DNA of 25,590 bases from Vitrella brassicaformis (taxonomy: Eukaryota > Sar > Vitrellaceae): NCBI GenBank assembly GCA_001179505.1, contig CDMY01000533.1, positions 31,102 to 56,691 of the forward strand, written 5' to 3'. A model generated the notes under the pieces. That model worked only from the letters and a program-made list of their open reading frames with translations. It was not told where the DNA came from and made no database searches. The position numbers were made by a program, and so were the translations under genes. This document shows positions 21,472 to 25,590 of the stretch, piece by piece. Position 1 is the stretch's first letter; every line of letters starts with the position of its first letter.

Positions 21472-21508
21472 ACAGACAGACAGACAGACAGACAACAGAC
21501 AGACAGAT
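21471..21508. repeat. (CAGA)n short tandem repeat after the ETFA stop
   Basis: A GACA/CAGA tetranucleotide run starts at the ETFA stop codon and probably lies in its 3' untranslated region. It is interrupted once (gacaacaga). The stretch 21509-21675 holds no supported exon. Confidence 0.9.
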
Positions 21509-21675
21509 GGGCGAGGCCAAGTCTCGACCCGGCAGTGGTGGTATCTTTCTAGTAGCTGCATGCGCTCACTCTCTCACTCACTGAGTGTGTGCACACGCAC
21601 ACACGCATGTCTGTCTATATTGGTTGGTGTACCATAGTGTACATGTGCCTGCGTGAGGACCGGCCGTATTCATCA

Positions 21676-22157
21676 TCATACAAATTCGTGGTGCTTGTGG
21701 GACCCGCTGATGAGAGTGATCGTTGGCCACGACACACATTTCCCGCACACAACGGACCCGTGGCACAGTCAAAGAAGACATCCTCGACTATATCATTGAT
21801 CGCCTCACAAGGCCCGATCAGAAAGAGGTTCCGGGATATCGCGGCTTGCGTGTCAGAAAGAAGAAAGCCACTTAATCAGGCACACATGTATGTATGTATG
21901 TATGTAGCAGCGGGGAGAGGGATGTTCGGACGAATGAAGGGCACATGCCACACGGGTGTTCAGGGTGTGTAGATGGTGGATGGTACTTACTGGGAGAGAG
22001 AGAGTGGGCAGAGTGAGCCGAGGGACTGACTGAGTGGGGGAGCACAGCACGGGTGGCTGGCTGGCATCGCGCATGCCAGGGGGGCTGTGACACTGGCACG
22101 TTGTTTTAATGATGCGGGGGCGATGCCCCCGATGTTGACCAGATGGTGCCTTAGCAT
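21676..22157 (-). CDS. Candidate 77-residue mitochondrial protein, three exons
   Basis: Not recognised. Exons on the minus strand: 22157-21991, 21844-21809, 21706-21676. The phases (2, then 2) fit exactly and the total is 234 nt with the stop. The first intron has a strong gtaagt donor and a pyrimidine-rich stretch before its acceptor (21845-21990). The second has gtgagg and tctcatcag (21707-21808). The first 55 residues contain no Asp or Glu and begin M-L-R-H-H-L-V-N-I-G-G, a mitochondrial-presequence-like start. The end is D-I-P-E-P-L-S-D-R-A-F followed by G-S-H-K-H-H-E-F-V. It is tail to tail with ETFA and divergent from the BolA gene. A GGGGGC-GAT-GCCCCC hairpin lies in exon 1 at 22116-22130. 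Confidence 0.45.
21886..21907. repeat. (TATG)n microsatellite
   Basis: Five consecutive ATGT units within the first intron of the candidate minus-strand 77-residue gene. Confidence 0.9.
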
Positions 22158-22690
22158 GGATGTGCACCATGGATGTGTCGTGGCTCGATCGCACATGCTG
22201 AATTGGCAGTGGCATGTGCGATGGATGGGTGAGACATACATGGGGACCAGCCCGTCCGCCTTTGTTTAGTGGATGGCGTGTGTCTTTCTGCTTGTCTCGT
22301 GTCCAGGAAGGAAGTGTAGTTTGTGGTAAGGGCTGGCTGGCCATCTCGTGTGTATGTCGATTCATGTGTACAGGCAGACCATTGCGGACCCCTCTCTGTC
22401 TGCCCGTCGTGATGAATGCAACGCATGTATGCTTGTCTGCACGCGCCTGCGTGGGAGACATCGGATTTGAGCAAGTGTTTGTCGGTCAGGTAATATTACA
22501 CCAGCGTGTCTGTCTGCGCCCCTCAAATGTACTCAGTCGGTCCTTCATGAATCAATCGACCACTCACCCCAGTGCGATACACATGTTGAAGTTGCTGTGT
22601 GCCGAACACATACCGTCCGTCGGCCGAGTTTGGCGGCATGATCGCCCTTGCCGCTCTAACCCAGAAAACCCGAATCCAAGAAACCTTTTT
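22158..22690. other. Divergent intergenic region
   Basis: It separates the starts of the candidate mitochondrial gene (-) and the BolA gene (+), so it should hold both promoters. I see no exon with good splice sites, although long open frames exist on both strands. Their translations are low-complexity and rich in Cys, Thr and His. Confidence 0.45.
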
Positions 22691-23178
22691 ATGTTCCGCA
22701 GCCTCGTCCGCATGGTGGATCAGGAGGTTGTGAGAAAGAAGCTGGTAGATACGCTCAAGCCAGCTCTTCTGGAGGTCAATGACGTCAGGTTGGATCACAT
22801 CACCTGCACAAAGGGAACACAGACGAGCACAAGGTGGATGAGGTGTGTTGTCAGCGGTGGCTGTGGAGCAAGCTACGATGCGTTGATAGTCTCGGACGCC
22901 TGTACGCCTCACTCACATGACACATGCGGGGAGGGTCTGTGGATCTGAGCAGTTGATCTCTTGTGTGTGGTCTGTGCAGTTGAGGGCAAGCGGCTGCTCG
23001 ACAGACAGAGGTTATTTGAGAACACACAAAATGTGGGTCATGGGTCGTGTCGAATCTTCTCGTTCCACAATGCTGCAGATTGGTCAACGATGCGCTCAAA
23101 GAGGAGCTCAAGGACATTCACGCCTTCACCATGAAGTGCGTCACGCCGGCAGAATGGGAGAAGCGGAAGCCTAGCTGA
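22691..23178 (+). CDS. BOLA2: BolA2-like protein
   Basis: A small alpha/beta protein that pairs with monothiol glutaredoxins and helps traffic [2Fe-2S] clusters and sense iron, usually in the cytosol and nucleus. Four exons: 22691-22788, 22855-22901, 22980-23010, 23079-23178; 276 nt, 91 residues. Family landmarks: [13 protein letters not shown] with the conserved Cys, [33 protein letters not shown] with the conserved His, and a T-P-A-E-W-E-K end typical of BOLA2. An in-frame ATG at 22712 (residue 8) is an alternative start closer to typical BOLA2 N-termini. The first seven residues are basic and could alter targeting. Confidence 0.92.
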
Positions 23179-23245
23179 ATGAATCATGGCTCTGTCATTT
23201 TGCAAGGGCTGCGGGCACGATTTTGTTGCCGAGATGTGCAGTGTT

Positions 23246-23506
23246 CTAGACAATGTATGTGTAGCGGTGATCGATAGGCAGTAAGTACCAATCGACTGAC
23301 TCTCGCATGATCTCGTGCATCTTGAAGTTCCTGTCTGTCCTTGGCGGTCTCCGACACGAAGGTCTTGCCACGCCGGTACGGCGCCAGCAGGTGCACAGCG
23401 GACGGCTGATGCTGCTCTGCTGGCGACGTGGATACGCCGTCAGGGCGTAGAGGCAGCATCTGCGGCGAAGGCCGAGGGACACAAGGACGGCACAGACGGG
23501 GGCCAT
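23246..23506 (-). CDS. Small ORF, possible mitochondrial-type protein (86 residues)
   Basis: Not recognised. A complete unspliced frame starts with an Arg/Cys-rich, acid-free N-terminus and ends N-F-K-M-H-E-I-M-R-E-S-V-D-W-Y-L-L, which looks like real protein. Just upstream, another frame reads A-P-Y-R-R-G-K-T-F-V-S-E-T-A-K-D-R, also protein-like. The two would join if the tandem acag repeat at about 23324-23331 had one copy fewer. So this may be a chance frame, a small gene, or the broken end of a larger one. It lies tail to tail with the BolA gene. Confidence 0.25.
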   Translation of the reverse strand: MAPVCAVLVSLGLRRRCCLYALTAYPRRQQSSISRPLCTCWRRTGVARPSCRRPPRTDRNFKMHEIMRESVDWYLLPIDHRYTYIV

Positions 23507-23557
23507 GGCTCGCTTCGTTGCCGGCTAGAGCCGCCTTTTCTCTCTTGGCCTGCGAAG

Positions 23558-24430
23558 TCATATGCGGGGTTGCTGGTTATCAGCCTCGAGCTCAAACCAG
23601 ACGTGCTCCGGCCGCCTCGTCTCCTCGCCCTCATACAATGTCCATCACCTACATTCATGCATACAACAGGGGCACTGCGACGCCGCCAGGAGCTGAACGT
23701 GCCATGATTTATGTACCTCGTTCGACACAGCTGCTGTGAGTGGTTTGCCCTTTCGCCCGCCCAGCTGACTGTCCAGCAGCGGACACTTGACGAATCCAAC
23801 CGATCTCCCCAGCTGCAACAAAACGTGACAGACACGACACACCACACATGAGCACTTGGTGGTTCAATATTTGGTGTCTGTCCGTGGACCTCTGTCTTTG
23901 CACTTGCTGGAAATTGAACGCGCCTGTCGCGTTGCACGCCTAGGGTCCCTCCCCTCGTGCTTACTCTGTCAGTGTATGAGTCCCCACACACAACGAGACT
24001 GCATACCTGCACACACGACACAACACAACACAACACACAAATGGCCGCAGTTGGGCACATCCATCCGTCCGTCCATCCATCAATCCATTTGTGCCTTTTC
24101 TGTGCGCACCGTGTGACGTCGCTGGGGTTGTCCTGTGTCATGGCAGCACTCCTGGCGGCACTGATGGGCATGCACGGGAAATTCCGGTCTTCGTTTCGGG
24201 CAGCACCGTTGTTGTAGGACGTGCCGACGTTCTCCAGACACTGCCGACATCCGGCGCGACACGCACAGACGATGTTGCCTCCACGTGGGTACCAAGAGGA
24301 TGGATGCGCCAACACAACGCACCTCGTAGCAGAAGAAGTGATTGCAGATGAGGCGGGTGAGGTCGTCTTGGTGGCCGGTGGGTCCAGGCCGGTGGGACGG
24401 TGTAGACCGGGATGGTGACGAGATCCGGCG
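23558..24430 (-). CDS. Candidate spliced gene with RING-like Cys/His core
   Basis: Tentative model, 5' to 3' on the minus strand: from about 24430 to 24323, then 24240-24118, 23812-23717 and 23629-23558; all joins are phase 0. Exon 1 ends L-I-C-N-H-F-F-C-Y-E and exon 2 begins C-L-E-N-V-G. Together they give C-x-H-x-x-C-x-x-C, the core of a C3HC4 RING finger, and N-F-P-C follows 18 residues on. The first Cys pair is not visible and the last Cys is out of frame. The third exon reads V-G-F-V-K-C-P-L-L-D-S-Q-L and has a good gttttgttgcag acceptor. The last exon contains P-E-H-V-W-F-E-L-E-A-D. If real it could be a ubiquitin ligase, possibly degraded. No start was identified. Confidence 0.3.
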
Positions 24431-24448
24431 CTACAGAGATCCGGCGCT
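24421..24448. repeat. 12-bp direct repeat, 4-bp spacer
   Basis: AGATCCGGCGCT occurs at 24421-24432 and again at 24437-24448. Two identical closely spaced copies upstream of a possible minus-strand gene could be paired binding sites. They could equally be a chance local duplication. Confidence 0.8.
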
Positions 24449-24983
24449 CAGCGGAGCAGACTGCAAGTCGGCCACTGCAGGTGTTTTCTTGTCAGTCAAG
24501 CGGCGCTTGTCTGCTGCCCGTCTGATGACGTGGTTACCTGCAACACTACACATCCATCGGTAATGGGCTGGCTTGGCGTCTGCCTCTCTGACTCACTCAC
24601 CCACTGACACTCGACACTCGGACAAATGCTGAGTTCCTGCAACACACATCCAGACACACTGGAGAGGACAGCGATGAGTCATTTACGCACTCCCACAAAC
24701 TACCCTTCGGGTTTCAGGCTCCAGGGTTTGAAACCCTTACCCTGTAACCCTAGCAGAAACTTGTCCACTCTGAGGTACGTTTGCGCCTGTCTATTCCTTC
24801 ATGCAGATCTTCAGCACTTGCTGCATATCGGAGGGACGGCATTGAATGAATGAGTGAATGATTCATCACTGTGGTCTCTGCTGGGCTCGTGTGCGTGCCG
24901 CCACAGGTGCTCAGCATTTGACCCGAACGATTGGCGACTCTCCCCACCCGAACGAACGCCGCTATTCAGCCGTGGGAAGGGCC
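24449..24983. other. Intergenic region with telobox-like motif
   Basis: No supported exon. AGGGTTT and AAACCCT arms around one G (24723-24737), followed by further CCCTNA-like units to 24753, resemble plant-type telomere-repeat (telobox) elements found in some promoters. The stretch lies upstream of the plus-strand gene starting at 24984. Confidence 0.4.
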
Positions 24984-25590
24984 ATGTTCAAGCTGGGCTG
25001 CCGGAGGGCACCGCAACTGTTTGGTGCAGAGTGCCCCAGCTCTGCCTTGACGAAGGTGAGGAAACTGAACGGGTTTAGCCCTCCGATGCGCTGCAGCATC
25101 ACTGTCACGTTGTTTTGTGTGTCCGTCAGATGTATCGTCCCCGACTGTCCCCCCTCATTCTCCAAACAGCACACCCCCTCGGCCACACTTTGCCACTCAC
25201 CCGCCACTGTCGCCCACCGACGAGCCGCCATTTCCCCGCAGCTGCCTTCTTCACCACCGTCCGGGGCAGTGCTGAGCAGCGGACGACTGGACAACACAAC
25301 TCCGGCAGCAAGGCGGCCGATGATGAGATTCTGTTCACTCCCCTCGACCCGGGTACTGAGCCGTTGGACCATGAGCCGTCGCTGCCCGACGTGACTGAAG
25401 CGGATCTTGAAGGCATTTCCAAGGGCATCTATGGCGTCGAGTACCTGTCGGAGGCGCCGTCCAGCCAGCAGCTCAGCTACCCACCAGAGGGCATCGTCTC
25501 TGGCTCTTGCCGGCGAATGTTCATCAACCTCGTGTGTGTTCGACGGCCTTTTGAGGGGGAGGCCTCACCCCCGCCCCCCATCAACGTGGT
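24984..25590 (+). CDS. 5' part of a gene for a probable mitochondrial protein (runs off window)
   Basis: Not recognised. Exon 1 24984-25055 and exon 2 from 25130 to beyond the window join in phase 0 across a 74-nt intron (gtgagg ... gtccgtcag). The product begins M-F-K-L-G-C-R-R-A-P-Q-L and has only one acidic residue until about position 70, with many Arg, His, Pro and Thr, as in a long mitochondrial presequence. After S-G-S-K-A-A-D-D-E it becomes normal in composition: D-V-T-E-A-D-L-E-G-I-S-K, G-V-E-Y-L-S-E-A-P, M-F-I-N-L-V-C-V-R-R-P-F. The ATG at 25130 is in frame too, so a start there would make exon 1 untranslated. The rest lies outside the window. Confidence 0.6.

Noticed and set aside
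22214-22948. 244-codon plus-strand frame upstream of BolA
   Set aside because: It reads through the BolA first exon in frame and then through an intron. The upstream part is low-complexity and has no protein-like pattern.

Overview
This window is nuclear DNA from an intron-dense, compact eukaryotic genome. Introns are mostly 50-100 nt, with GT donors and tgcag/ctcag-type acceptors, and genes on both strands lie a few hundred bases apart. The key gene joins a von Willebrand A (vWA) domain to thrombospondin type 1 (TSP1) repeats on a membrane-anchored protein, the hallmark of the apicomplexan TRAP adhesin family. A chromerid such as Vitrella is my best guess, but the species is inferred and was not read from a marker gene.

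Region 1 (596-16211, +) is one giant gene. I could thread it through 43 exons whose splice phases all agree: 12,429 coding nt, 4,142 residues. It encodes a signal peptide, an apple-like segment, vWA with an intact metal site, three TSP1 repeats alternating with duplicated Cys-containing modules, a bacterial-looking module with an F-x-N-N-G-W motif, a LamG/ConA-like domain, about 14 tandem SbsA-type Ig domains, a second apple domain, a zona pellucida (ZP-C)-like module, one membrane helix and an acidic, Ser-rich cytoplasmic tail. TRAP-like head, bacterial-type Ig stalk and ZP base in one protein is the most striking thing here.

Region 2 (about 19420-16681, -) is a divergent protein kinase gene facing the adhesin tail to tail. 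It has a glycine loop and DFG, but GGD where HRD is expected, no visible APE, and a Trp-rich C-terminal helix. One apparent single-base frame break lies in a G run.

Region 3 (19626-21471, +) is a complete 12-exon gene for the electron transfer flavoprotein alpha subunit (328 residues, mitochondrial). It is divergent from the kinase across about 200 bp.

Region 4 (21676-23178) holds a candidate three-exon gene for a 77-residue, probably mitochondrial protein (-), then a clear four-exon BolA2-like gene (91 residues, +).

Region 5 (23246-24430, -) has weaker evidence: an 86-codon ORF and a spliced model with a RING-like Cys/His core. Region 6 (24984-25590, +) is the 5' part of a gene whose product starts with a long Arg-rich, acid-poor leader, and it runs off the window.

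The housekeeping genes (ETFA, BolA2 and the mitochondrial candidates) share no evident pathway with the adhesin. The adhesin and the kinase are neighbours, and whether that has meaning is open.
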